Shown piece by piece: positions 51,946 through 62,467 of a stretch of DNA of 64,000 nucleotides; the stretch's first letter is position 1; every line of letters starts with the position of its first letter. The notes under the pieces were generated by a model that saw only the letters and a list, made by a program, of their open reading frames with translations, was not told the DNA's origin and did not search any database. The DNA is from Paragorgia papillata. Lineage: Eukaryota; Cnidaria; Anthozoa; Scleralcyonacea; Coralliidae. The translations under genes and the position numbers were made by a program. The stretch is from assembly GCA_035771165.1 (NCBI GenBank), contig JAWNZC010000351.1:6987501-7051500 (forward strand), given 5' to 3'.

Positions 51946-52680
51946 TAACCTTTTCACCTCGTGGGGGTTTCCTATTGGCAAGTAAAATCGCCTGGCGTTA
52001 GCAAGGTGTATACGCGCGTCCTTCGAGTTGAAATAATACTTTTTTGTTAGGTGTTTCTTCCTTGACTTCAACCGCAAGTCTGACATGCTCGCAGGCTCCC
52101 AAAGGAGAGAGAGACACCCTGCACAGACTGCATTCAGTTTACATTCCGCCTCCAATAGGCGACTAGGAAGTCACGTGATCTCAATCCTCTTAAAATAGCA
52201 GGTATGGGATTATAACCCTATAAAACGGATATAGGGGTGGTGTTTTAAGTAAAATTTCAGAATTTTGATTTTTAAAACTTAGTGCATTGTCTTGCAAGTT
52301 GTTAATACATGTCGTAAATAAATATACTCCCTTCGCTTGCTTGACCAAGGTCTATAATTATTTCTACAGTAAGTACTCAGTTAATTCGCACGCGATATAA
52401 TTGCGGTGCCCTGACGAGTAGCCCCTGAGCGGCTTACGTTAGGTGGCTTTATATTGTGGGTGTCACATTTTGTGGAATCCGTACGCTAGCCCGCGGAATC
52501 GTACGCCTGCCGCCAGGGCGCTTATAGGCGCCGTATATAAGCGCTCTGCCTGCCACGGACACAGAAACGTGGGCTCTGGGAAGGAGAATGAAGTTGACGC
52601 CAAGGATAATTTTGGCGGCTTTTTGACGACATGTCCGAGAAGCAAAGCATTCCGCAAGTAAATACATTTTTACACTGATA
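51946..52680. other. Intergenic with MITE and TIR-element fragments
   Basis: 51980-52005 (GGCAAGTAAAATCGCCTGGC) is a GTCTGGCGTTAG-family fragment. GTGGGCTCTGGGAAGGAGAATG (about 52568) is a right end like that of 33739-34159. No gene. Confidence 0.5.
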
Positions 52681-52760
52681 AACTAACGAGATTACTAGTT
52701 TTTATAACGAAATACGTTTCGAGCGGAGCCCTTCATCAGAGTTGTTCAAATGTGCTTGAT
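52681..52760 (-). mobile_element. Retroelement tail with hammerhead-like core
   Basis: On the minus strand ACTCTGATGAAGGGCTCCGC then TCGAAACGTATTTCG: CUGAUGA, short stem GGGC/GCUC, GAAA. It resembles the Penelope-like tails at 59.4 and 61.5 kb, with no coding part. Confidence 0.4.
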
Positions 52761-52807
52761 CATGATATTATTTGTTTATTCTGGTTGTGAGTCAGCTGTT
52801 CGTTCGT

Positions 52808-53420
52808 TATTATTATTATTATTATTATTAACGAATTTTTACAGAGGATAAACAGTTCAGTATGTAACATACTGTTATCAGTATGCGTCCTCTTTCTATA
52901 TATACCTATAGTACATCATACAGTAATTAATAAATAGTAGAAAATACAGCATATATAATAAGAATAACCAAACAAATAAATAACTATAAAAATAGTAAAT
53001 AAATAAACAAACAGCAAATAAATAAGATCACACAAAATGTGTGTCCAACAGACTCATAAAACTTTAAAAATCCTTTTCACTTTTTATACTAATCGGAAGG
53101 TCATTATATATCTTTGCGGCGGCATAATAGAATGACTATCTGGCATATTCAAGCTTTATAAAAGCACGAGGAGCATTGAGAGCACGTCTCTGTTAATTCG
53201 TTCGTTGGTGCGGAATCAATAGGAAGCGACGTTTTTGCCGCCGAACAGGGCACGGCTTTTCAGCACTGTCTCTGGTTATACATTCAAGTTCAAGCGCACA
53301 ATAAAATTGTTTTACATTATCATATCTGACTAATAAATATTTTATTGCATTTTTGTAGTAGAAAAAGTTTTCCTTTTGAATATCATTAATTTGGATCATG
53401 CACATACTGGCGTGATGTAC
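52808..53420 (-). mobile_element. Probable non-LTR 3' region with TTA tail
   Basis: The plus strand starts with eight TTA units (about 52808-52832), a minus-strand TAA tail. AT-rich sequence resembling a LINE 3' UTR follows. No protein signature was recognised, so the call rests on the tail. Confidence 0.35.
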
Positions 53421-54248
53421 ATGTGAGTATGTCCATGCATGAGTGGATTCATGCTAAGTTGCTAACACCCCATAATTCACAAATACGCCATGCACGCAGG
53501 CGTGAGTTTAAATTAATTATAGGGTATATTTCAAGATACGTAATAAATAATGAAGCTCTCCCCCAACTAAAACAGAGACAGAAAGGATTATATTTTAATA
53601 GGAAAGCTATAGGATTTACTGACCACAACTGCGTTTAAAGCCGTTTTAATATTTCACAAGATCATGGCAAAGAATGTCAGTTTTGTGATAACAATATACG
53701 TGTCAAGTAGATAATGGCATGTGGCACGAGGATTCACAAGTGAGTTCCTAAAATGTGTAAATGAATTAGTTCAATGAAGAATATCTGTACTCTTTATCAA
53801 ACTTAGTTTGATAAACGCTAGAAATAAACATAAAGCACAGCTACAAATATTCATACATTAATGACCGTTGAATTAAGGTTAATCCAGCAGATGTCTACTG
53901 TCTAAACTCAGACGTACACTGATTTGGCGTTCGATCTTCCCCTAGCGCTGTGAGCTAGGAAAATTCAAAAACGGACTCAACATCTGCGCAAAAACTGTTC
54001 AAGGAAAAACAGTGAAATACAAGAGCACTATAGATGTATATGTTTGGACATGTTATGAGCTGGTCATTCATATCCATCTAGAGTATACGTTGCGTTTTAC
54101 GCAAGCTGTGATTGGTCAGTTATCGTAGTTATATCGAGCTATGAAAACACGGCTGTGACGTCACGGCACATTTTTAGTTTTGATGCAATATATAACACTC
54201 GAGAAAGTTTGGGAAAATTTGAAAGTACTTAAATATTTAACAATTTTT
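53421..54248. other. Intergenic, no gene seen
   Basis: The 71-codon ORF at 53423-53638 has no recognised pattern. Confidence 0.4.
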
Positions 54249-54346
54249 CGCCGAAGGCGAGGTGAATATCGGTGAATAACCGAGACGAAGTCGAGGTTAT
54301 TATTCACCGATATTCACTGAGCCTAAGGTGAATAATTGTTTTAGTA
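54249..54346. repeat. Hairpin with GACGAAGTCGAGG loop
   Basis: CGCCGAAGGCGAGGTGAATA and TCGGTGAATAACC pair with GGTTATTATTCACCGA and TATTCACTGAGCCTAAGGTG. Confidence 0.8.
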
Positions 54347-55087
54347 TAAATGCACATTTTCGTACTTTTAGGATCAACATTTTCTTTGAAATTGTTAATT
54401 TCCTCGTCTGTCGCATTCACAAATTGGCTGGCGGCCATTTTGAATAAACGCTATAGGTGATTATCGAGAATTAGTCCGAAGTAGCTCGACCAATCAGCGC
54501 GCGCGATTTTCTATAATCACCTGTGTATTTATAGTATATATATATATATATATAAAGCGAGTTTCCAAAAACTCTCGTGTTTGCATATGACATTTTTAGG
54601 CAATATTTAAACATGATATATACTACCATACAACGAATGCATGCATTGAGTTCAATGTTTACCTTGGTAGGAATGAAAAGTACATACGTGTAGTATAGGT
54701 TGTTACCATCAGATTCATGATCAAGATCTTCATAGTGAAAAAAATTACGTATCAGTGCTGTGTATATTGTTTATATTTGTGTATAATACGAAACGAATGC
54801 AACGTTTTGTGTGAAGTGCATCAGTTCTATCCTGTTTGCCAAATCAAAAAACCCCATCTACTTTGTAAAGGTTTCTCAAATTGATTTATTAAAAGGATTC
54901 TGCTTGCACGTGAACGATAGCTTTTCTTTTTATACAATATACGTCTATATATTAACTGAATTAGTTTCAAACATTTTAGAGTGTTATGTTCAGTAATAGC
55001 ATAAAAATTGGACTATAGTGCCAGAAACGTCGTCAGCTTTGATACAAAGTTCATGCAACTTGATATTTTGTAATTTTATATCGAAAA
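54347..55087. other. Intergenic, no gene seen
   Basis: CCAATCAGCGCGCGCGATTT (about 54490) is a word common near MITE ends. A TA run lies at 54535-54554. Confidence 0.4.
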
Positions 55088-55542
55088 ATGATCTATACAT
55101 TTTATAAGAAGGCTATAGCTATTTAATATTCTGCCTAATATGGAAATTATATCTATATATTTTATAGGAATTAAGGCGAGCTCTTTGGAATATTACATTG
55201 AATATTGAAATTCTATACATGTATTTTATAGGAAAGCTAGCTCTTTGACATTCTACATAATATGGAAATTATATATCTATTCATTTTATAGAAAAGTTGG
55301 CTCTTTGAAATTCTAAGTTTCAAAATTCTATAATTTTTATAGGAAGGTTAGATCTTTGACATTCTACATCGAATATGGAAATTACATCTATATATATATA
55401 TACATTTTAATTAGGAAAGCTCAGTCTTTGAAATTTTACATAATATGGAAATTATATCTATAGATTTTCAAAAAGTTTAGCTTTTTGAAATTTTACATAA
55501 TATGGGAAATCAATAAATCTAAACATATAATAGAAAGTATAA

Positions 55543-55609
<67 letters not shown>
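55088..55609. repeat. Degenerate 60-75-bp tandem array and TA microsatellite
   Basis: About seven units of ATTTTATAGGAAAGCTAGCT, CTTTGAAATTCTACATAATA and TGGAAATTATATCTATA, then a TA run (55538-55609). Confidence 0.8.
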
Positions 55610-55614
<5 letters not shown>

Positions 55615-57116
55615 TTAACTTTTTGTTGATTACGTTTTAGCGAGTTACCATATCACATATGCACGATAAAACGTTCCATGCATATATGCACATAAAACTC
55701 AGATCAAAACAGATTTTTTTTTGAATCGTGCGTCATTGGTCGGTTATCTATTTGCTAAATAACGGGTCGGAGGTGAATTATTGTTTACTCGAACAGATAA
55801 TAATCAAGGTATGATCAAACGATAGCCCGCCGCAGTTAATTGCATTAAGGGTTAGCCATTCGATGACTAACCCACGCAGCTTAATTCACAAGAAGTTCTT
55901 GCTAGAAACTCAAGCATCTGTCAGGCTTTTACGTTTCACTCATCTTACGTGAACATCGATTAGAAAACTTGGGGCATAAAATATGCGACTATGTCAACAT
56001 AGAAAGATCATTGCATTAACGAAAATAGGAATCTCTGTCAGAATATCTTCGTTGCTGGCTTTGCTCGGCACAGATTAGTACTCGTTGATTTTTGGTCAAC
56101 CACAGTTAAAATTCAAATTTACAAAAATGATTAAAAATACAAGACTAAAGAGAACATATGGACTAATTTTCTCGTTCAGATGTTAACTGTTTGGTCTACC
56201 GTTAACTGGAGGGGTATATATAGGTGGGGTATATAGTACACATGTATTGTAAGAATAGTACAGTTCAAACGTTGCTAAAAGTGTTGTAATATTTTGAAGC
56301 ACGACACAGAGGATGATAAATATTTATTCAAATAATATAATTTATTCAGATAATATTTATATATAAATATTATAGTATTGACATTCATTTGATATATCTA
56401 GAAATCTAGCTTTATCAACCCAAGACCGAAAGTATTGTTTCGTTTCAAATTAATTACACTGTCACAATATATGAATTCTTCTGCGCAATCACAAAAGGTG
56501 ACTCACACATGTTTCTCCTGGAGATATTTATTGAATGTTTTTTTCCGACAAGTATAAAGAAGTTTAGTTACGTCAATACTTCTTTTCAACTTCCTTAGTA
56601 AAATAACATAGCAAAAAAAATCTATATAAGAGGCGAGTATGTTCGCAAGGTATGTTTAGTGTTGGATTATCATTAACATACTGAATTTAGTTCGTGAATA
56701 ATTACCTTTGACCGATGTTAAAAGAAGACAGGATACTGTCTGCAACATTGCATGTAAAAAATAAAAAATAAATAAATAATAAATGATACTATTTCTGGGT
56801 AAGGATCAGTGATTGTGGCTTGAGGCTTATCCCATTGTTACTGACGATGTCATGAGACAAGTACTGCATTTTTCAACAGGACGATCTCCTCAGATTATAT
56901 ATAGCTGCAGTGGCGGTGCCAGTAGTACAAGTTAGGCAGTGGAATCATAACGGAAACTCAGTCGCTATTGCTGCCCTGAATAAGAAAACCTTTCTGTCGT
57001 CGATGTTTCCCAAGACAATCAAGCAACAACAACTCAACACCTTGGCTTTATGAAACTGATACATTCGCGATCAGAAAATTCTGTTAGTCAGAATATTGTA
57101 AAGGAACGCAAACGGC
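55610..57116. other. Upstream region of the GPCR gene
   Basis: No gene. TATATATAG (about 56896-56904) is a possible TATA box 210 bases before the start. An out-of-frame upstream ATG (57050) opens a 70-codon frame that overlaps the real start. Confidence 0.4.
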
Positions 57117-58352
57117 ATGAACGTAACAAGCCCATCCTCAAGAAATTTGCCATTCTCAGCAAAACTTTGGCTCTCGTTGGCATTGATTGTGTTAAACGTG
57201 TTTACAGTTATCGCAAATGTATTAGTAATTGGAATTGTTTTGGCAAATCATCGTCTTCATAAATGCACGAACTATCTAATAGTGAACCTAAGCGTCGCCG
57301 ACATGTTATTTGCGTGTACCTCGTATCCTTTCGTGATAGGATCGATAATAAATAACAACAGAGCCACCTATAACGCCCTCTGTATATTTGTCGGCTTCTC
57401 AGATTCATTTTATACAACATCGGCGTCGTTCTCGGTAGCTATAATTGCCTACGAACGCTACTACTCTATAATCCATTGCCTGCACTACGAACAGTCAATG
57501 ATGAACAGGAAAACTAAACCAGTCATTGCAGGCGTTTGGATAGCATCACTGCTTATATCATTGGCACCTTTGCTCAACTGGGGTACGTATCATTTTGAAA
57601 AAGCTCAGTACAAATGTACATTAGCTTTTCAATACGACAAAGGACATTTCTTCTTTAGGCTTGTGGTGGCTTTTTTGATTCCTCTATCTGTCATGTCGGT
57701 TTGCTATAACTGGATATTCATGGTGGCCAGGCGGCACGCTAATAGCATCACTAACATTGAGATTCGAGTACAGAACGATCTTGTTCATGGCGTACAGCGA
57801 AACAATTTCAACACCAAACATCACACTGGTTCTGTCTTTATCACTATAGCGGTTTACATCATTTGTTGGTTGCCAATTAACACCTTGTATCTCGCCAAAA
57901 ATCTTAAGCCAACAATCATTATTCCCACCCAAGTCCTCACTAGCAGTTGTATCTTATCATTACTTTCAAGCAGCATCAATCCCGTTGTGTACGCTTTAGT
58001 GACAGGAAAGTTCAAGAAAGGCTTCATCCGACTGTGCAATAAACTCAGATCGCAGAAAAATCGCGTCGTACCAAGCAAAAGAACTTCTCCTGGAACATGG
58101 ACGTTATCCAGCGTGAGATTCTCGCGAAGAGGATCGATATCAAATACACGATTTCTTTACAAGGGTGACAACAATGTAGATAAAGCAACCGAACTAGAAG
58201 GAAACACAAATCGAAAGCAGTCCCTTGTTTTGCTCGAAGTGCAAAGTCTGGAAAGAAATTCTCGTCTCTTAAGTCCAATTGAAAACAGAGGTGGTTCTTT
58301 TCTGTCAGTTTCAAAGAGAACGGCTGAAACGAGACCTAAGTCACCAGAATAA
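57117..58352 (+). CDS. Class A (rhodopsin-like) G-protein-coupled receptor, amine-receptor-like
   Basis: 411 residues, intronless. N34 in TM1, LSVAD with D62 in TM2, C89 before TM3, E113-R114-Y115 ending TM3, W141 in TM4, C167 in the second outer loop (pairs with C89), P189 in TM5, C250-W251-L-P253 in TM6, N288-P289-x-x-Y292 in TM7, C307 as a possible lipid anchor. N2-V-T is a glycosylation site. Counting back from R114, residue 96 is Asp at 3.32, the amine-binding position of aminergic receptors; the TM5 serines and Tyr 7.43 of that class are absent. The ligand is unknown. The C-terminal tail (about 310-411) is Ser/Arg-rich. The start fits the length and TM1 spacing. Confidence 0.9.
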   Translation: MNVTSPSSRNLPFSAKLWLSLALIVLNVFTVIANVLVIGIVLANHRLHKCTNYLIVNLSVADMLFACTSYPFVIGSIINNNRATYNALCIFVGFSDSFYTTSASFSVAIIAYERYYSIIHCLHYEQSMMNRKTKPVIAGVWIASLLISLAPLLNWGTYHFEKAQYKCTLAFQYDKGHFFFRLVVAFLIPLSVMSVCYNWIFMVARRHANSITNIEIRVQNDLVHGVQRNNFNTKHHTGSVFITIAVYIICWLPINTLYLAKNLKPTIIIPTQVLTSSCILSLLSSSINPVVYALVTGKFKKGFIRLCNKLRSQKNRVVPSKRTSPGTWTLSSVRFSRRGSISNTRFLYKGDNNVDKATELEGNTNRKQSLVLLEVQSLERNSRLLSPIENRGGSFLSVSKRTAETRPKSPE

Positions 58353-58916
58353 ACTGAAGAATTAACCAATATGAACAATGTCAATGATGCTCGTTCTGGC
58401 GTTTCGTAAAAACGACGTTATACAATAATTTCGATCGTGTTCCGTCTAAAGGAAAAGCAGTACTATATAGAATGGTAGTATATGAAAAGTAGTACTATAT
58501 AATAAGTAGTTCTTAGAATTTTGCCAAACGTAATATGAGCCGCTCAACGATACCGATATATGGCAATGATATAAAACATGTCTCTCTTTCCTGTTCTTCC
58601 TTTTAAAAATATACCGGTTTTATCAACTTTAATTATTATAATAATATAATAACGATTTTATTAAGGCATATCTACATAGTAGCTCTGCATCCTTAAACTT
58701 AATCTAGAGAACTAAAATCTTTCGTAAGCCTTATTGGCCAGCAAAGTTTTCATCAATCCCGAAAAGGATCCAACTTTTCCAATCAACTCTGTTAAATTAG
58801 TGTAAAGTGTAAAAATATGGTTTTTATAACTCCTTCTCATTCGAGAAGTTCCTCTTACAGGCTAAAGGGATAAAGCTGAATAAAATTGTCTGGCGTTAGC
58901 CGAATTAAAAAAATAT
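58353..58916. other. 3' flank of the GPCR gene
   Basis: AATAAA overlaps the stop codon (58348-58353) and is probably too close to serve. 58870-58910 (AATTGTCTGGCGTTAGCC) is a GTCTGGCGTTAG-family fragment. Confidence 0.45.
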
Positions 58917-59746
58917 AGAAATAAAAGTAGCGTGCTGCGTTGGCATAAGTGTTGAAACAACAATCGAAATATAGTAAGGTTAGATATACTGCCGAAACAG
59001 AGAACGTATAGGAGTCAAACGTTTCTCTCTGACGAAGGATGTTTCGGCAGTATATATCTAACCTTACTATATTAAAAAAAAATATTGTTTAAGCTTCACA
59101 TTCCTTCAAAGTCGTTCAGCTGTCGAGCCCTAATAGCTGTACGACAAACGGCGGGTACATGAAGGTAAATTGTTCTAATAACGAAGAAGAAAAAGGACAA
59201 CTCGCGTTAAATTAAGAGACAAAATATTAACAATTATACGACGTGGAAAAGTAGAACGCATGGGGGAGCGATTGCAAAAACAACAAATTTCCCCTTACAA
59301 AAACAACTTATCCGTTTGCTGCGGAGATCTCGAATGTGAAGCTTAAACCTTCTGTTGATAAAACTTTCTGTTATACAACAATCGAAATATAGTAAGGTTA
59401 GATATACTGCCGAAACAGAGAACGTAGGAGTCTAACGTTTGGAGCGAAGGCCCTTCGTCAGAGAGAAACGTAAAGAGTGTAAACAAACAATGAGCTTATA
59501 TACGAAAGGTAATCATGCGACCAAAAATAAGCCAATCAGATAAAAATAACAATAGCAAATTGATAATGAGATGCGAAAAATTAGCCAATCAAAGCAAAAT
59601 AACAATAACAAATATAGATAATGAGATGCGAAAGACATTTGCTATTCATACCGTCGATGAGCAAAAAGGAGGGGGTGTAAAAAGGATGAGCGAGAGTAAA
59701 AATAGATAAATTAATAAAGTGAAAACGCTGTTTATGTCCGCCCTTG

Positions 59747-60088
59747 CTAAACAGAAACTACATCTTCAGAGGTGTTAAATAAAAGAAAAACGTTCGTTGA
59801 GTCCGTGAGGATGAATGGTACCAATTTTGAAAATGAGACTTTTGCGGCTGACATTACCGCCAGAAATGGGTGAGATGGCACAAACTTTCGTGTCTGAAAT
59901 ACAATGGTTGGCACTATTAAAATGTCGGGCAACAGGCTTGTCAACATATCATTGTTCCTCACGGAACGAAGATGTTCAGCAAACCTGTCAGATAAGCGTC
60001 TGCCAGTTTCACCGATGTAAAGCATGCAACATTTAAATACAGTAAATGATGTTGGAAGAGATGCAAGTAAAATTATGCTCAATAACAA
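59747..60088 (-). pseudogene. GIY-YIG endonuclease remnant, minus copy
   Basis: CCMLYIGETGRRLSDRFAEH then LRSV matches the GIY-YIG core of Penelope-like elements. The frame then shifts, and the tail TDSTNVFLLFNTSEDVVSV matches the other copy. Confidence 0.8.
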
Positions 60089-60291
60089 AATTAGATTTAG
60101 GTCCTAAAATACATGTGGAGTTAAGAAAGGAACACATGTAACAACGGGTACGGGAACAAGAAAAGGTACCCGCTGGTGCCATTAGATTTTTTCTAAGGGC
60201 ACTATACGCACTAAACCATCACGAATATGTTTCTTACGCCGAAAAAAATTAAAGGGTTATCGGTGAAAATAGCTGACGTTTCAGGATCATT

Positions 60292-60786
60292 CTATAGGAT
60301 ATGAAAATTGCGGCTAATGATATCCTTAACTTTGTAGTTGAAAGGATGAAATGTGAGAACTAATGGTATTTTATTATCAGAAACTCTTTCTAAAGGTTGT
60401 TTTAAAGTGTCAGGACGAGGAATACTAGATGCTTTGTTAATAGCAGTGTCTAACAGGTGGGTGGGATAGCCACGCTGGACAAAAAAGGATTTCATTTCCA
60501 AACATTTGGTCTCAAAGTCTTTGTCATCACTGCATAGGCGGCGAAGTCGCAGAAATTGAGAGTATGGAATGGATTGTTTAGTGTGTTTGGGATGAGAGGA
60601 TGAAAATAAAAGGTAACTATGTGAATCGGTCGGCTTATAAGAGACAGAAGTCATGAGCGCATTATCACTAATCGATTGTATCGTTCGAAGATTTGTTTTT
60701 CAACATAACCAACAAATAAGTTTGCGTAGCTAGGGCCCATTTTGGTACCCATTGCTACTCCACTAATCTGTTGGTAATGTTCACCA
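60292..60786 (-). pseudogene. Penelope-like reverse transcriptase remnant
   Basis: On the minus strand GVAMGTKMGPSYANLFVGY (about 60700-60760, the RT motif around the palm) leads to MTSVSYKPTDSHSYLLFSSS, SIPYSQFLRLRRLCSDD and LVLTFHPFN (60292-60654). The order and motifs are those of Penelope-like RT. The 5' part is missing. Confidence 0.8.
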
Positions 60787-60841
60787 TCAAATGAATTTGT
60801 ACTCACCCTCAACAATTTTTCATTTGATGCATCTCTTCCAA

Positions 60842-61172
60842 CATCATTTACTGTATTTCTTGCAATAAATGTTGCATGCTTTACGTATACATCGGTGAAC
60901 CTGGCAGACGTTTATCTGACAGGTTTGCTGAACATCTTCGTTCCGTGAGTAACAATGATGTTGACAAGCCTGTTGCCCGACATTTTAATAGTGCCAACCA
61001 TTGTATTTCAGACATGAAAGTTTGTGCCATCTCACCCATTTCTGGCGGTAATGTCAGCCGCAAAAGACTAGAAAAGCGTCCGTCATTTTCAAAATTGGTA
61101 CCATTCATCCTCACGGACTCAACGAACGTTTTTCTTTTATTTAACACCTCTGAAGATGTTGTTTCTGTTTAG
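60842..61172 (+). pseudogene. GIY-YIG endonuclease remnant, plus copy
   Basis: NIIYCISCNKCCMLY (a Cys cluster) leads to YIGEPGRRLSDRFAEHLRSV, DKPVARHFN.ANHCISDMKV and RKRLEKR, then a stop at 61170. It is more complete than the minus copy. No RT precedes it. Confidence 0.8.
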
Positions 61173-61450
61173 CAAGGGCGGACATAAACAGCGTTTTCAC
61201 TTTATTAATTTATCTATTTTTACTCTCGCTCATCCTTTTTACACCCCCTCCTTTTTGCTCATCGACGGTATGAATAGCAAATGTCTTTCGCATCTCATTA
61301 TCTATTTGTTATTGTTATTTTGATTTGACTGGCTAATTTTTCGCATTTCATTATCAATTTGTTATTGTTATTTTTATCTGATTGGCTTATTTTTGGTCAC
61401 ATGATTACCTTTCGTATATAAGCTCGTTGTTTGTTTACACTCTTTACGTT

Positions 61451-61485
61451 TCTCTCTGACGAAGGGCCTTCGCTCGACTCCTACG
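61451..61485 (+). ncRNA. Hammerhead-like core, damaged
   Basis: CTGACGA (61457-61463), stem GGGC/GCTC, but CGAC where GAAA is expected. The minus copy (59461 backwards) has CAAA in that place. Both look like decayed versions of CUGANGA-stem-GAAA. Confidence 0.35.
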
Positions 61486-61568
61486 TTCTCTGTTTCGGCA
61501 GTATATCTAACCTTACTATATTTCGATTGTTGTTTCTACACTGCCTAAGCAGCACGCTACTTTTATTT

Positions 61569-62133
61569 CACTTTTTTTATACAGATGGAAAAAGACTGAG
61601 CAAAGATAACTAAGTGGAAAAATTGGGTTTTTTAGAAGTAATATTGGGCATTTCACTCGATTACATAGCATGTTCTAGGGATTTTTGGTGAAGGAAAATT
61701 CGAGTGTAGAATATATACATTTTAAGCCCAAAGGAAAAATGTTGGCCATTGCCCATTGAAAAACTATAACATTTAGACAGCCAAAACCAATTTTAAGTTA
61801 AATGAAAAGTTGATCTTAAATTTCTTAATAGAACACTTTCAGTTATATAACCGCATGGTGAATATTCTTAGATGCCATTAACTGTGGATATTACAGAAAT
61901 TTTAAACCCCCAAAATAAATGATTAATAAATACATGGCAAACATTCAAATTATAAAAACGCGTATTCATTGCAAATCTGATGTTAATTTTTTTATACCAA
62001 GTAACTTAATGATATAGTTGAGCAAATATAAAACGTCAAGGCCAATGGTTATAGTTGTTTTCATGTGTTAAGAAATAAGGAAAACCTTGTGCAATTATTG
62101 CCAAACTTGAAAACGCAATGGGATTGCATTGCC
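61569..62133. other. Intergenic, no gene seen
   Basis: AT-rich, with no recognised feature. Confidence 0.4.
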
Positions 62134-62467
62134 CGCCCTTACGAAAATTTCATATAAGACTTCATATACGATTTCATATATATATGAAATGTCAATTTCA
62201 TATATTGAGTTTGTAATTTCATATATGAAATTAAACATTTCATATATGAATTACAAATTCCATATATGAAATTTCTTATTCCATATATGAAATTTTTGCA
62301 TGAAGATAAAAATTTCATATATGGAATAAGAAATTTCATATATGGAATTTGTAATTCATATATGAAATGTTTAATTTCATATATGAAATTACAAACTCAA
62401 TATATGAAATTGACATTTCATACATGAAAGCGTATATGAAGTCGTATATGAAATTTTCGTAAGGGCG
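62134..62467. mobile_element. 334-bp palindrome made of TTTCATATATGAAA words
   Basis: CGCCCTTACGAAAATTTCAT begins it and ATGAAATTTTCGTAAGGGCG ends it. The arms pair throughout around a centre near 62295-62303. Each arm holds several self-complementary TTTCATATATGAAA words spaced by about 20 bases. Confidence 0.9.

Larger units (their letters stand above)
58917..61568. mobile_element. Penelope-like retroelement pair in inverted orientation
   Basis: AAAAGTAGCGTGCTGC (58919) and GCAGCACGCTACTTTT (61551) bound the unit. Inside are two copies of the same 3' region, about 59380-60080 (minus) and 60830-61535 (plus), each ending with AAGGTTAGATATACTGCCGA or its complement, and an RT remnant in the middle (minus). 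A further terminal fragment lies at 58962-59075. Inverted, truncated second copies are usual for this class. Confidence 0.8.
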
